This document shows, piece by piece, positions 9,332 through 17,679 of a stretch of 59,756 nt of DNA (position 1 is the stretch's first letter; every line of letters begins with the position of its first letter). A program made the position numbers and the translations under genes. Under the pieces are notes generated by a model. The model did not search any database. It was given only the letters and a program-made list of their open reading frames with translations, and was not told the DNA's origin. The DNA is taken from the NCBI GenBank assembly GCA_009697505.1, contig SHUD01000009.1, positions 1-59,756 on the forward strand, written 5' to 3'. The DNA comes from Bryobacterales bacterium. Lineage in GTDB: Bacteria > Acidobacteriota > Terriglobia > Bryobacterales > Bryobacteraceae.

Positions 9332-9931
9332 GTGATCAGACGTGACAGGATCAAACGGATCTGCGTCTTCTGTGGATCGAGCCCCGGCGCACGCCCGGAG
9401 TACGCGGAGGCAGCGGAGTCGCTCGCGAAGTATCTGGTCGCGAAGAACATCACCATTGTTTATGGCGGCGGGCATGTCGGGCTCATGGGGATTCTCTCCG
9501 ACACCGCAAGAACCGCGGGTGGTGATGTGATCGGGGTGATTCCACACGGACTGGTGGCCAAAGAAGTCGCGGACCTGCAAGTGAAAGACCTGCGCATTGT
9601 GGATTCCATGCATGAGCGCAAAGCGATGATGGCGGACCTCTCCGATGCCTTCATAGCCATGCCTGGTGGTTACGGAACCTTCGAAGAGTTCTGCGAAATC
9701 CTGACCTGGACCCAGCTCGGTTTGCAACGGAAACCGTGTGGTCTGTTGAACGTTGCCGGCTACTACGACCCGCTTCTGCGGATGTTTGATCACGCAGTCG
9801 CGGAGCAGTTCGTCAAACCTCTCCATCGCCAGATGCTGATTGCGGACACGTCGCCCGAATCCCTGGTCGACAAGTTGCTGACTTACCATGTACCCGTGGT
9901 CGAAAAGTGGCTGGGCCGCGAAGAGACGTGA
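9332..9931 (+). CDS. LOG family protein (TIGR00730-type nucleotide 5'-monophosphate hydrolase)
   Basis: 199 residues from a GTG two bases after the acyltransferase stop. It has the Rossmann-like fold signature CVFCGSSPG near residue 11, the conserved RK pair at 96-97, and PGGYGTFEE at 111-119. These are the phosphoribohydrolase motifs of the cytokinin-activating LOG family; bacterial members often hydrolyse AMP or other nucleoside monophosphates. An upstream in-frame ATG at 9203 lies well inside the acyltransferase gene and is unlikely. It ends two bases from the convergent rnr gene. Confidence 0.88.
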   Translation: MIRRDRIKRICVFCGSSPGARPEYAEAAESLAKYLVAKNITIVYGGGHVGLMGILSDTARTAGGDVIGVIPHGLVAKEVADLQVKDLRIVDSMHERKAMMADLSDAFIAMPGGYGTFEEFCEILTWTQLGLQRKPCGLLNVAGYYDPLLRMFDHAVAEQFVKPLHRQMLIADTSPESLVDKLLTYHVPVVEKWLGREET

Positions 9932-9933
9932 TT

Positions 9934-12015
9934 TCAACGCGAGTAGCGCACAAACCCAAACGTTAGCTTCTTCTCCACGCCGTCCACGCGGTCCAGGCGC
10001 ACCACGATGCTGTCGCCGATCGAGAACTGGCGGCGGTGGCGCGCGCCCATGATCTTGCGGATATTCTCCCGGTACTCGAAGCGGTCGCCGGGGAGCGTGT
10101 CGATGGGAACCAGCCCTTCGATGAACAAGTTTCGTAACTCTACAAAAAACCCGAAGCGGGTTGTAGAAATGATGAGCGCCTCGAACTCGTCGCCCACGCG
10201 GTCGATCATGAACTTTACTTTTTTCCATTCCACGAGTTCACGCTCGGCCTCGGCGGCGCGGCGCTCGGTTGCCGACGATTGATCCGCGATGGCGTGCAGG
10301 TCCGCGTCGCAAGGCTGGCGGTCCAGGTGCGCTCCCAATAACCGGTGCACGATCAGATCCGGATAGCGCCGGATAGGGGAAGTGAAATGCGTGTAGCTCA
10401 CTGCCGCCAGCGCGAAATGCCCCTGGTTGACTTCGCTATAGCGCGCCTGCTTGAGCGAGCGCAGCATCAGGTAGCTCAGAATGCGCTCCTCGGGCTTGCC
10501 CTCGATTTTGGCGACCAGCTTCTGGTAACTGCGTGAAGTGAGAAGAGGAATATCGACCGCTAGAACCTCGGTCCGGAGCTTCTTGACTGGAGCGGCACCC
10601 GCCGTGAGCGAATAACCGAACTGAGTGGCGACTTCCTCGAACTCCAGCACTCGCTGCGGATTCGGCCGTTCATGGATCCGGAAGATCATAGTCTCGCCAG
10701 CGGCTTCCAGATGGGCTGCCACAGCTTCGTTGGCCGCGAGCATAAACTCTTCGATCAACCGGTGCGCGATGTTGCGGGGAGCGCGGGCCACTCCCGTCAT
10801 CTCGCCGAAGTCGTCGAATTCGAGCAGCGGCTCCGGCAGATCGAAGTCAATCGACCCGCGGCGTTGGCGCTTGCGGTTGAGCAGCAATGCCAACTCCCGC
10901 ATCATCTCGAAACGCTTCACGAGCGGCGAGTAACGTTCGCGCAACTCCAAATCGCCTTCCAGAACCTTGTGCACCGCCGTATAGGTCATGCGCTCCACGC
11001 TGCGGATGATGCCGCGCGTGAAGTCCTGCGCCACCACGTCGCCGTGACTGTCTATCTCCAGCAGCGCGCTCATGACTAAGCGGTCTTCATGTGGCCGCAG
11101 CGAGCACTGGTCCGTCGAAAGCTCCACCGGGAGCATGGGAACCGCGCGGTCCGGAAAGTAAACGCTGGTGCCGCGCAACAGCGCCTCGCGGTCGATCGGA
11201 CTGCCCGGGCGGACGTAGTAGCTGACATCGGCAATGTGCACGTGCAGCGCCCAGTGGCCGTTATCAAGACGGTCAACCCATACGGCGTCGTCGAAGTCGC
11301 GCGCCGTTTCGCCATCGATGGTTACGATTTCGTACGACCGGAAGTCACGCCGTTTGGCGATCTCGGTTTCGGGGATCGGACCGGGGATCGTCCGCGCCTG
11401 ATCCAATACGTCATCCGGAAACTGGTGCGGAATATGATGCGAGCGAATCAGGATCTCGACGTCGATGCCGAAATCGTCCGGATGGCCCAAAATCTCGATC
11501 ACACGTCCGATGGGCCGGTCGCCATCTTCGCCGAAATCGACGATCTCGGCAGTGACGATCAAGCCCTCCAGGTCCGCAACCGAGTGCACTTCAACGGCCC
11601 GCGCACCGACACGGTGGATGGCTTTGCCGCTCGCGGGCAGAGCCAGCCCCTCGGGAATTTCAATCCATTGCCGGATGCGTTCGTCGTGAGGCACCACAAA
11701 ATCGCCACGCTTACGGCTGCGGAATTCGCCGACGATCGTCGCGTGCGCACGCTTGAGCACCTCCATGATCTCGCCGTGGGCGCGCCCGTCGCGCTCCAGG
11801 CGTTTGATGCGGATGGCGACGCGATCGCCGTGCATGGCGCGCTCGGCTTCTTCTTTGCCGAGATAGATGTCGCCCTTGATGCCGGGTACCGGCTCGTCCG
11901 GCATGACGAAGCCGTAGCCGTCACGATGCACGCTCAAGCGTCCGTGAATCAGGCGCGGAGACTTCTTCTTTTGGGAATGGCCTCTCCGCAGGTGGCCTTT
12001 CGGATGCGAGGGCAC
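9934..12015 (-). CDS. rnr: Ribonuclease R
   Basis: A 3'-5' exoribonuclease of the RNase II family, able to degrade structured RNA. Cold-shock-like RNA-binding domains occupy about residues 22-190. The RNB catalytic domain follows, with the Mg-binding aspartates Asp234, Asp240, Asp242 and Asp243 in TIDGETARDFDDA. The later motif FTSPIRRYPDL and a C-terminal S1 domain (about 610-690) complete it. The basic N-terminal tail is typical. The start is GTG at 12015. A TATAAA box ends 7 nt before it, overlapping the -10 of the divergent kinase gene. Confidence 0.95.
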   Translation of the reverse strand: MPSHPKGHLRRGHSQKKKSPRLIHGRLSVHRDGYGFVMPDEPVPGIKGDIYLGKEEAERAMHGDRVAIRIKRLERDGRAHGEIMEVLKRAHATIVGEFRSRKRGDFVVPHDERIRQWIEIPEGLALPASGKAIHRVGARAVEVHSVADLEGLIVTAEIVDFGEDGDRPIGRVIEILGHPDDFGIDVEILIRSHHIPHQFPDDVLDQARTIPGPIPETEIAKRRDFRSYEIVTIDGETARDFDDAVWVDRLDNGHWALHVHIADVSYYVRPGSPIDREALLRGTSVYFPDRAVPMLPVELSTDQCSLRPHEDRLVMSALLEIDSHGDVVAQDFTRGIIRSVERMTYTAVHKVLEGDLELRERYSPLVKRFEMMRELALLLNRKRQRRGSIDFDLPEPLLEFDDFGEMTGVARAPRNIAHRLIEEFMLAANEAVAAHLEAAGETMIFRIHERPNPQRVLEFEEVATQFGYSLTAGAAPVKKLRTEVLAVDIPLLTSRSYQKLVAKIEGKPEERILSYLMLRSLKQARYSEVNQGHFALAAVSYTHFTSPIRRYPDLIVHRLLGAHLDRQPCDADLHAIADQSSATERRAAEAERELVEWKKVKFMIDRVGDEFEALIISTTRFGFFVELRNLFIEGLVPIDTLPGDRFEYRENIRKIMGARHRRQFSIGDSIVVRLDRVDGVEKKLTFGFVRYSR

Positions 12016-12020
12016 GTTTC

Positions 12021-12030
12021 ATTTTATAGT
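12021..12030. promoter_or_regulatory. Shared, symmetric -10 region for rnr (-) and the adenosine-specific kinase (+)
   Basis: The starts of the two divergent genes are 25 bp apart. On the plus strand TATAGT (12025-12030) ends 10 nt before the ATG at 12041. On the minus strand TATAAA (12028-12023) ends 7 nt before the GTG at 12015. The two boxes share the central TATA, so one stretch appears to fire in both directions. Neither gene has room for a long leader. Confidence 0.5.
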
Positions 12031-12040
12031 GAGAAGGCGT

Positions 12041-12523
12041 ATGGAACTGAAAACTGTCCGTCTGATCGTCCCTGAGAACGGCAACATCATCGTTGGGCAG
12101 AGCCACTTCATCAAGTCGGTCGAGGATATTTACGAAGCGATCGTAAACACGGTGCCGCAGATGAAATTCGGCGTGGCGTTTAATGAAGCGTCCGGGCCGT
12201 GCCTGATCCGCGTCGAAGGCAACGATACGGAACTCGAAGGAATCGCGACGGAAAACGCGCAGGCCATCGCCGCTGGCCACATTTTTGTCATCGCGATGCG
12301 CGAAGGTTACCCGATCAACGTCCTGGGCCGTATTCGCGAGGTCCCGGAGGTTTGCAACATTTACTGCGCGACGGCTAATCCCGTGGAAGTGATCGTCGCC
12401 GAATCCGCGCAGGGGCGGGGAATTCTCGGCGTCATCGATGGGAGTTCACCCCAGGGAATCGAATCCGCCAACGACCGCGAGATCCGCCAGGGGTTCCTCC
12501 GCAAGATCGGATATAAGCGATAA
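12041..12523 (+). CDS. Adenosine-specific kinase (DUF355 family)
   Basis: 160 residues matching the adenosine-specific kinase family (PF04008), small proteins known from archaea and some bacteria. Conserved stretches visible are IIVGQSHFIKSVEDIYEA near the N-terminus, KFGVAFNEASGP, and GILGVIDG near the end. The ATG at 12041 gives the family N-terminus MELK; a GTG at 12029 would add four residues and overlap the -10 box. It is followed by a hairpin at 12529-12546. Biochemical evidence for the family is limited, so the name is a family name rather than a proven function here. Confidence 0.85.
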   Translation: MELKTVRLIVPENGNIIVGQSHFIKSVEDIYEAIVNTVPQMKFGVAFNEASGPCLIRVEGNDTELEGIATENAQAIAAGHIFVIAMREGYPINVLGRIREVPEVCNIYCATANPVEVIVAESAQGRGILGVIDGSSPQGIESANDREIRQGFLRKIGYKR

Positions 12524-12528
12524 CCCGA

Positions 12529-12546
12529 GCAAAACGCCGGTTTTGC
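12529..12546 (+). terminator. Hairpin after the adenosine-specific kinase gene
   Basis: A perfect 7-bp stem, GCAAAAC paired with GTTTTGC around a GCCG loop, starts 5 nt after the stop. It is followed by CCCTTT rather than a long T run, so it may be a weak terminator or an RNA 3'-end stabiliser. The -35 of the next promoter begins 4 bp later. Confidence 0.45.
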
Positions 12547-12549
12547 CCT

Positions 12550-12578
12550 TTGACTCCGTTGGCGATTGGTGGCATACT
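12550..12578 (+). promoter_or_regulatory. Sigma-70-like promoter of the RNA-binding protein gene
   Basis: TTGACT (12550-12555), exactly 17 bp, then CATACT (12573-12578). This is the best consensus-like promoter in the window. Transcription would start near 12585, leaving about 100 nt of untranslated leader before the GTG at 12689, unlike the leaderless pattern of many neighbours. Confidence 0.65.
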
Positions 12579-12688
12579 ACTCGCGTATTGGAGTGTCAAG
12601 TTGGAGTCTCCGTCTGCTCGTCTGTCCCATCTTCACAGTCCCGCCGGTGCCTCTCTGCTGCAGTCTCCAGTAACGGGAGGAGCTTAAA

Positions 12689-12988
12689 GTGAAGAAGCTT
12701 TTTGTGGGGAATCTGCCGTACACGGCCAATGAGACGGAAGTACAGAATTTCTTTACTGACCATGGAGTTGTGATCGATTCAGTGACCGTAATGCGGGACT
12801 GCTTCACGGGCCAGGCGCGGGGTTTTGGATTTGTTGAAATTAACGACGATGTGCTGGCGGCCAAGGCCGTCGAAACCTGCCATGGCCAGGACCTGCTGGG
12901 CCGTACTCTGGTGGTGAATGAGGCCCGTCCGATGGCTCCCCGCGAAGGCGGAGGTGGCGCACGCCCGCCACGCCGGGAACGCTACTGA
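12689..12988 (+). CDS. RRM-domain RNA-binding protein
   Basis: 99 residues forming a single RNA-recognition motif plus a Gly/Arg-rich tail. RNP2 is LFVGNL at 4-9 and RNP1 is RGFGFVEI at 44-51, with the aromatic residues needed for base stacking. The tail (about 83-99) is short and basic, like that of bacterial glycine-rich RNA-binding proteins. The GTG start has a strong GGGAGGAG Shine-Dalgarno about 9 nt upstream. The long leader and strong promoter fit an abundant, possibly cold-responsive protein, but that is inference. Confidence 0.93.
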   Translation: MKKLFVGNLPYTANETEVQNFFTDHGVVIDSVTVMRDCFTGQARGFGFVEINDDVLAAKAVETCHGQDLLGRTLVVNEARPMAPREGGGGARPPRRERY

Positions 12989-13090
12989 CGGTTACGCCTT
13001 GCTAAGCCTCACGACTCCTGCCTTCGTGGGAGCGCCGGGAGAGTTTGTGCCTCCAAGGTCTGTACCAACAGGGTTCTCTTCGAAACCCCC

Positions 13091-13096
13091 TATCAT
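13091..13096 (+). promoter_or_regulatory. Candidate -10 element for kdsD
   Basis: TATCAT ends 7 nt before the kdsD ATG at 13104, with no Shine-Dalgarno between. Upstream, 13068-13090 forms a small imperfect hairpin (GGGTT with AACCC-like bases). Confidence 0.45.
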
Positions 13097-13103
13097 GTAT
13101 TAG

Positions 13104-14087
13104 ATGAGTGAACGGGCAGACTGGCTGGCTGCCGCGCGGCGCGCCATGCAAACCGAGGCGGAGTCGGTCCTGGCCGCGGCGGAACGCATCGGCGACAACC
13201 TTCTGCGCGCGGTCGATCTGATTCGTGAACATCCCGGAAAAGTGGTGGTTACCGGGCTGGGGAAGTCCGGTCATGTCGCGCGCAAAGTGGTTGCCACGTT
13301 GCAAAGCACGGGCACCCCGGCGGTATTCCTGCATCCCAGTGAAGCGGGCCACGGCGATTTTGGCGTGTGCCAGGCCGGCGATCCGGTGGTCATGATTTCC
13401 AAGTCGGGTTCCACCGGCGAATTGCTGAATCTGGTCTGGCCTTTGCGCGCGATCGACGCGCGGCTCATCGGTATTCTGGGCAGCTTGCGCTCGCCGCTGG
13501 CCGCGGAGATGGACGTGGTGCTGGATGCCTCCGTGCAACGCGAGGCCGATCCGGAAGGATTTACGCCGACTGCCAGCAGCGTGGTGTCTTTGGCTCTGGG
13601 ACACGCGCTGGCGGTGGCGCTGATGCAGGCGCGCGGTTTCCGGGCGGAACATTTTCACCGTTCTCATCCAGCCGGGCAACTGGGGCACAACCTGCGCTTG
13701 CGCGTGGCGGCCGTGATGCACGGCGGGGATGAAGTGGCCTGGGTAAAGGCGGACGATCCGCTCAAGCACGTGGTCATTGAGATGTCGGCCCGGCCGTTGG
13801 GCGCGGCGTGCGTCGTTTCCGCCGATCGCCGCCTGCTGGGGCTGATTACCGACGGCGATGTGCGGCGTGCGCTGCGCAACCACGATGACATACGTCCGCT
13901 GCGGGCGTCGGACGTCATGACGGTGTCGCCGGTCACCGTCGATCCGCAAGCATTGGTGCATACCGCGCTGGCGCTGATGGAGGACCGGCCGTCGCAGATC
14001 TATGTGTTGCCGGTGGTCGATCCTGGCGCCGGCATCTGCGCCGGTTTGATCCGGCTGCACGATATTTATCATTCGCCGTCGAACTAA
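13104..14087 (+). CDS. kdsD: Arabinose-5-phosphate isomerase (KdsD/KpsF/GutQ family)
   Basis: Interconverts D-ribulose 5-phosphate and D-arabinose 5-phosphate, the first step to Kdo for LPS. The N-terminal SIS domain (about residues 30-165) has VTGLGKSGHVARK, the EAGHGDFG loop and a phosphate-binding ISKSGSTGE segment. Two CBS domains (about 205-325) follow. 327 residues, full length. It stands alone; kdsA, kdsB and kdsC are not in the window. With the LpxL-like acyltransferase it indicates LPS synthesis. Confidence 0.92.
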   Translation: MSERADWLAAARRAMQTEAESVLAAAERIGDNLLRAVDLIREHPGKVVVTGLGKSGHVARKVVATLQSTGTPAVFLHPSEAGHGDFGVCQAGDPVVMISKSGSTGELLNLVWPLRAIDARLIGILGSLRSPLAAEMDVVLDASVQREADPEGFTPTASSVVSLALGHALAVALMQARGFRAEHFHRSHPAGQLGHNLRLRVAAVMHGGDEVAWVKADDPLKHVVIEMSARPLGAACVVSADRRLLGLITDGDVRRALRNHDDIRPLRASDVMTVSPVTVDPQALVHTALALMEDRPSQIYVLPVVDPGAGICAGLIRLHDIYHSPSN

Positions 14088-14128
14088 CCACGCTAAAGTT
14101 GTTCCCCGTTTCATCCGATTTCCCGATC

Positions 14129-14665
14129 ATGAGACAACTTCATGTGCGCGCGGGTGTGGCTTTGCTTTTGTGGTGCACCGTTGTGTTTGCCGCTGCCCCT
14201 GGCGGACCGGCCTTATACACGGTAGGGAACCTGGAGGGGATCTCGCCTGGCGCTGCAGGGATCGTGGTGCTGGAAGGGCGGAAGATCACGTTTCGCTCCG
14301 GCAAGACTACTACCGCCGTCGCGTACACGGACATCCAAGAAGCCGAACTGGGAGCCAAGTCTAACCCGCCGAGTGACGCTCCCTTGTATAAGGTGTGGCG
14401 TCTCCCCCAGCGCGTGAGTCCGGAACGAGTTCTGCATCAAATGCTAACCCTCGAATTCGCGGACAAGAACGGTAAGCCACAGACCATGACTCTCGAAATG
14501 GAGGAGCCCGCCGCCGTGGCCACTCTGGAACAAATTGAAATCCGCCAGGGCAAGCGCCAGCGCACCAGGAATGGCGATGCCTGGTGGGGAGACAGTCTGT
14601 GGAAGACTCCGCGCAATAACAATACCGTTGAGCCGGACGCTCTCGGCCAGACACCGGCGAAATAG
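14129..14665 (+). CDS. Exported protein of unknown function
   Basis: 178 residues from the ATG at 14129. The N-terminus has MRQLHVR, a hydrophobic stretch and VFAAAP, a Sec signal peptide probably cut near residue 23. The mature part has a small beta-rich segment (about 25-90), then a region ending in a Lys/Arg-rich stretch. No family is recognised. A TTG at 14099 in frame would place ten extra residues before the signal and is not preferred. It lies in the same direction as the DUF4159 gene 70 bp downstream. Confidence 0.65.
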   Translation: MRQLHVRAGVALLLWCTVVFAAAPGGPALYTVGNLEGISPGAAGIVVLEGRKITFRSGKTTTAVAYTDIQEAELGAKSNPPSDAPLYKVWRLPQRVSPERVLHQMLTLEFADKNGKPQTMTLEMEEPAAVATLEQIEIRQGKRQRTRNGDAWWGDSLWKTPRNNNTVEPDALGQTPAK

Positions 14666-14708
14666 CGAACGCGAGTTGGAACGAGCGGGGCGCGGCTGGC
14701 GCCTGTGC

Positions 14709-14714
14709 TATTCT
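14709..14714 (+). promoter_or_regulatory. Candidate extended -10 for the DUF4159 gene
   Basis: TATTCT preceded by TG three bases upstream (TGTGCTATTCT) lies 21 nt before the ATG at 14736, giving a short leader of about 14 nt. Confidence 0.35.
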
Positions 14715-14735
14715 GAGACCGATTCCCACCCGCCT

Positions 14736-15551
14736 ATGCGCTGGCGCACTCCACTGTTTCTCGCTTTGCTAGGATTCACGGCCTTGGGCGTCTTGTGGGC
14801 CCAGAATCCCTTCCGCGAGTGGCCCGCCCTGGAGTATCAGAAGTTTCCCATTCCGGCCGATGCCAACCGTCCCGCGGAGTGGACCCGCGCTCGTTTGCGC
14901 TACCCCGATATCACCGGTTATCCGCGAAATTCCATGTACGGAGCGTTTCCCGGCTACTGGACGATGGACTATCCCCGCTCCGACCGGCACCTGCTTACGG
15001 GCGTGCGGCGGCTGACGCGGATTGACACCCGTTCGGTGGAACAGGTAGTCGACCTCGACGGCAGCGACGACATTTACAACTGGCCCACCATTTACGGCGT
15101 CGAAGTAGGGCATTGGGTGCTCCCCATTGACCAGGCCAAACAACTGCGCGAGTACCTGCTGCGCGGCGGCTTCCTGATGATCGACGATTTCCACGGCGCG
15201 CAGGAGTGGAGCATTTTCGAAGATAGCCTGCGGCGTGTGTTTCCCGACCGGGATTGGGTGGACCTTCCCGTCAGCGACCCGGTGTTTCACGTGCTCTATG
15301 ACATTTCCGACCGCACGCAGATTCCGGGGGCCCAATTTCTGGAATCCGGCCGCACCTTCGAACGGGACGGCTACGAAGCCCACTGGCGCGGCATTTACGA
15401 CGACAAGGGCCGCATCATGGTCGCCATCTGCCACAACATGGACATGGGCGATGCCTGGGAGCACTCCGACGACCCCGAGTATCCGGAGAAATACGCCTCG
15501 CTGGCTTACCGGATCGGCATGAACTACTTCGTCTACGATTTGACGCACTGA
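14736..15551 (+). CDS. DUF4159 domain-containing exported protein
   Basis: 271 residues. Residues 1-23 form a Sec signal or anchor. The body matches the DUF4159 family, which has a class-I glutamine-amidotransferase-like fold; the strand-turn RGGFLMIDDFHG near the middle is typical. The conserved His and Asp of that segment are present, but no catalytic nucleophile cysteine is evident. Family members often sit beside MoxR/VWA clusters; here such a cluster is present but 20 kb away. The periplasmic role is unknown. The start is the first Met before the signal; earlier in-frame codons lie in another gene's tail. Confidence 0.8.
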   Translation: MRWRTPLFLALLGFTALGVLWAQNPFREWPALEYQKFPIPADANRPAEWTRARLRYPDITGYPRNSMYGAFPGYWTMDYPRSDRHLLTGVRRLTRIDTRSVEQVVDLDGSDDIYNWPTIYGVEVGHWVLPIDQAKQLREYLLRGGFLMIDDFHGAQEWSIFEDSLRRVFPDRDWVDLPVSDPVFHVLYDISDRTQIPGAQFLESGRTFERDGYEAHWRGIYDDKGRIMVAICHNMDMGDAWEHSDDPEYPEKYASLAYRIGMNYFVYDLTH

Positions 15552-15577
15552 GCGCGATTCGATGCGCGGCCGGCTCC

Positions 15578-15964
15578 TTACTTTCCCACCGGCACCGTAG
15601 TGGGAGCGCCTTTATCTTTGACCATCATCACCAGGAACTTGGCGGGCTGGGTAGCGCTCGCATTGCGCCCGACGGTATGGACGTCTTGCGGGTTTTCATA
15701 GAAGGTCTGCCCTGGCGTTAGCGTGACTGGCTTCCCACCTTCGACCTGCATCACGATAGATCCCTCCAGCACGTACACGAATACGTGCGCGTTGTGACGA
15801 TGGATTTGCCCGCTGGCGCCAGGGGCGTACTCCACCGTGGCCAGCGCGCCCTCTTTGCCGGGAAGGCCGGTGAGGTCCTTGGTGAGCAACGGAGTGACCT
15901 GGGCAGTCTGCGCGCAAGCCAGACTCGCGAGAAACAAACACCACAACGCGGATTTCAGTCGCAT
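15578..15964 (-). CDS. Exported cupin-domain protein
   Basis: 128 residues with a Sec signal (about 1-18, ending ACAQ). A single cupin fold follows. Motif 1 is seen as QIHRHNAHVFVYVLEG (metal-binding His pair and Glu), and motif 2 as the later PGQTFYENPQDVH. It is probably a periplasmic metal-binding small-molecule protein; the ligand is unknown. It converges on the DUF4159 gene with a gap of about 26 bp. Confidence 0.82.
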   Translation of the reverse strand: MRLKSALWCLFLASLACAQTAQVTPLLTKDLTGLPGKEGALATVEYAPGASGQIHRHNAHVFVYVLEGSIVMQVEGGKPVTLTPGQTFYENPQDVHTVGRNASATQPAKFLVMMVKDKGAPTTVPVGK

Positions 15965-16204
15965 AACTCATCATATTCCAGGCGGGGCAATCTGACGCAT
16001 TACTCTGGCCAACACGCAGCGACCCACATCGGAAGCGGCCTGCGCCATGATCTGACCCACTAAGCAAACTGCTTGCAACTAGCTTCCAGATAAGCTGCCT
16101 CCACACACGCAATAGCATCCAGGCTGGATGTGCAGAGATTCCTGCCCTATATTCCAGTTGCAATCGAGTTGCGAAAGAGATAAGCTGGAACGAAACTTCG
16201 CGCC
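15965..16204. promoter_or_regulatory. Intergenic region upstream of the cupin and PepSY genes
   Basis: No gene seen in 240 bp. A TATATT box lies at 16149-16154 and a TAAGCT box at 16181-16186, about 18 nt before the PepSY ATG. The 10-mer AGATAAGCTG occurs twice, at 16088-16097 and 16178-16187. No Fur-box-like sequence was found. Confidence 0.3.
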
Positions 16205-17476
16205 ATGCGTACTTTCTTCACCAGCCCGGCCCACTGGAAACCCCGCAAGTGGCTCTTCTGGATTCACCTCTATACTGGCCTCGCGGTGGGCCTGTTAGCG
16301 CTGGTTGTTGGGTTGTCGGGCGCGGCGCTGGTGTACCTGCCCGAGATCGAGGGTACCGCGCATCAGGCCACGGCGCCGGTTGCGCGTGCGATGCCGCTCG
16401 GCGAACTCGCTCGTGGCGTGCTGGAACACTACCCCGGCTTCGAGATCGAGGACGTCCGCTTCAACACCGCCGGTGATGTCGTGGAGCTCCAAATACAGAA
16501 GGCGGAGCGGGGAAAGGGTAAGCAGAAGGCCCGGCTGCCTGGAACGGATCTGCGCTTGGCGGTGGATCCGGAAACGGGAGCGGTTGTTCAGGTCATTGAC
16601 CGCCGTGCGGGCGTTTGGGGCTTCCTTCGTGACCTGCACCACAATCTTCTTGCCGGCAAGACCGGCCGGATGGTAAACGGTATCGGGGCATTGGCGCTGT
16701 TACTTCTGTGCATGACCGGTGCGGTGATCTGGTGGCCCGGCCCGCGACTGTGGAAGCAACGCGCGATGATCCAGCGCGGCACCACGTGGAAGCGCTTTAA
16801 TTGGGACCTCCATCATGCAGGCGGGTTCTGGCTGGCCGTGGGTCTGGCATTTTTCGCCTTTACGGGCGTTGAGTACGGGTTCCCGGAGGCGACGAGAGGC
16901 GTTCTGTACTCGGTGACGGGCGGCGTGGCGCGGGCCAAGAAGCCCCATGGCACGGTGGAGAAGGGCAGGCAAGCGGACTTAGCCCTGGTCGTGAAACAGG
17001 CCCAGGCCGCCGTTCCGGATGGGCATATCGCGCGCATTCGCATGCCGGAGAAAGCCAGCGAGCCATTTGAAGTCCGCATGAAAACGGCGTTTGACGGACG
17101 CGAACAGGGCAACAACAAAGTGTTTGTCGATCGCGCGACGGGCGAGGTGATTCTGGTGGACCGGTTCGACCGGCTGTCGCTTGCCAGCCGGGCCATCGAT
17201 TTGCTGGGTCCGCTGCACAACGCGCGTTTCATGACGCTCAACCAAATGAGTGTCGTGCTGCGCCTGCCGTGGATCTTGTTCGGACTGGCGCCGGGGATGT
17301 TCTTCATAACCGGATTCCTGATGTGGTGGAACCGCGTGGTCTCGAAAAAGTGGACCGCGCTGTTGCAACCAGCGGCGGATATGCCTGCACGGACCGGCCG
17401 TGCGCGCCAATGGGTGCGGGTGGCCGGGATTGCCGCCGCGATGCTATTGGCCGCCCGCTGGATCTGGGCGGAATAG
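16205..17476 (+). CDS. PepSY-associated transmembrane protein
   Basis: 423 residues of the PepSY-TM family, inner-membrane proteins often tied to siderophore or iron uptake and thought to act as reductases. Transmembrane helices are likely at about 18-45, 160-180, 205-225, 355-380 and 403-421. Conserved WxxH-like residues occur in WLFWIHLYTG near residue 20, and the HNLLAG and DLHHAGG His motifs are present. Periplasmic PepSY regions fall between helices 1-2 and 3-4. Its last 11 codons and the following bases are repeated at 23568-23622, beyond the glycan island. A TonB-dependent receptor follows after the island, but their link is only positional. Confidence 0.88.
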   Translation: MRTFFTSPAHWKPRKWLFWIHLYTGLAVGLLALVVGLSGAALVYLPEIEGTAHQATAPVARAMPLGELARGVLEHYPGFEIEDVRFNTAGDVVELQIQKAERGKGKQKARLPGTDLRLAVDPETGAVVQVIDRRAGVWGFLRDLHHNLLAGKTGRMVNGIGALALLLLCMTGAVIWWPGPRLWKQRAMIQRGTTWKRFNWDLHHAGGFWLAVGLAFFAFTGVEYGFPEATRGVLYSVTGGVARAKKPHGTVEKGRQADLALVVKQAQAAVPDGHIARIRMPEKASEPFEVRMKTAFDGREQGNNKVFVDRATGEVILVDRFDRLSLASRAIDLLGPLHNARFMTLNQMSVVLRLPWILFGLAPGMFFITGFLMWWNRVVSKKWTALLQPAADMPARTGRARQWVRVAGIAAAMLLAARWIWAE

Positions 17477-17494
17477 ATTTCCGGCTGCTGATTT
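17440..17494 (+). repeat. 55-bp direct repeat, copy 1 (3' end of the PepSY gene)
   Basis: Identical to 23568-23622 at 51 of 55 positions, in the same orientation and 6128 bp apart. It covers the last codons and stop of the PepSY gene plus about 18 bp beyond. Two of the differences are silent (CTA TTG versus CTG CTG), one changes Glu to Asp before the stop, and one is downstream. It also holds an internal dyad, CCGCCC with GGGCGG. Confidence 0.85.
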
Positions 17495-17508
17495 ATCTCA
17501 ATCATACA

Positions 17509-17527
17509 GCCGCAAGCGGCGTATAAT
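17509..17527 (+). promoter_or_regulatory. Palindrome followed by TATAAT upstream of the methyltransferase gene
   Basis: GCCGC-AA-GCGGC (17509-17520) is directly followed by TATAAT at 17522-17527. The dyad may end PepSY transcription weakly or bind a regulator. The TATAAT could start a transcript about 145 nt before the methyltransferase ATG. No good -35 was found. Confidence 0.35.
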
Positions 17528-17679
17528 TTTCGAGTGTAAGCTTACTGGAAGGGATCCAAGCGAAATTGGGTTGGCGCGCGGGTGTGTCCTTTGGCGGAGG
17601 CATACGCCGCGCTTTCGAATACCATGGGAGCCACCACACCGGTGTCAGAATAGGATGGCTACCGTTGAGTGAAAAGGGA

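Noticed and set aside
15965..16204. Fur box upstream of the PepSY gene
   Set aside because: No GATAAT-type hexamer array is present; only a 10-bp repeat was found.
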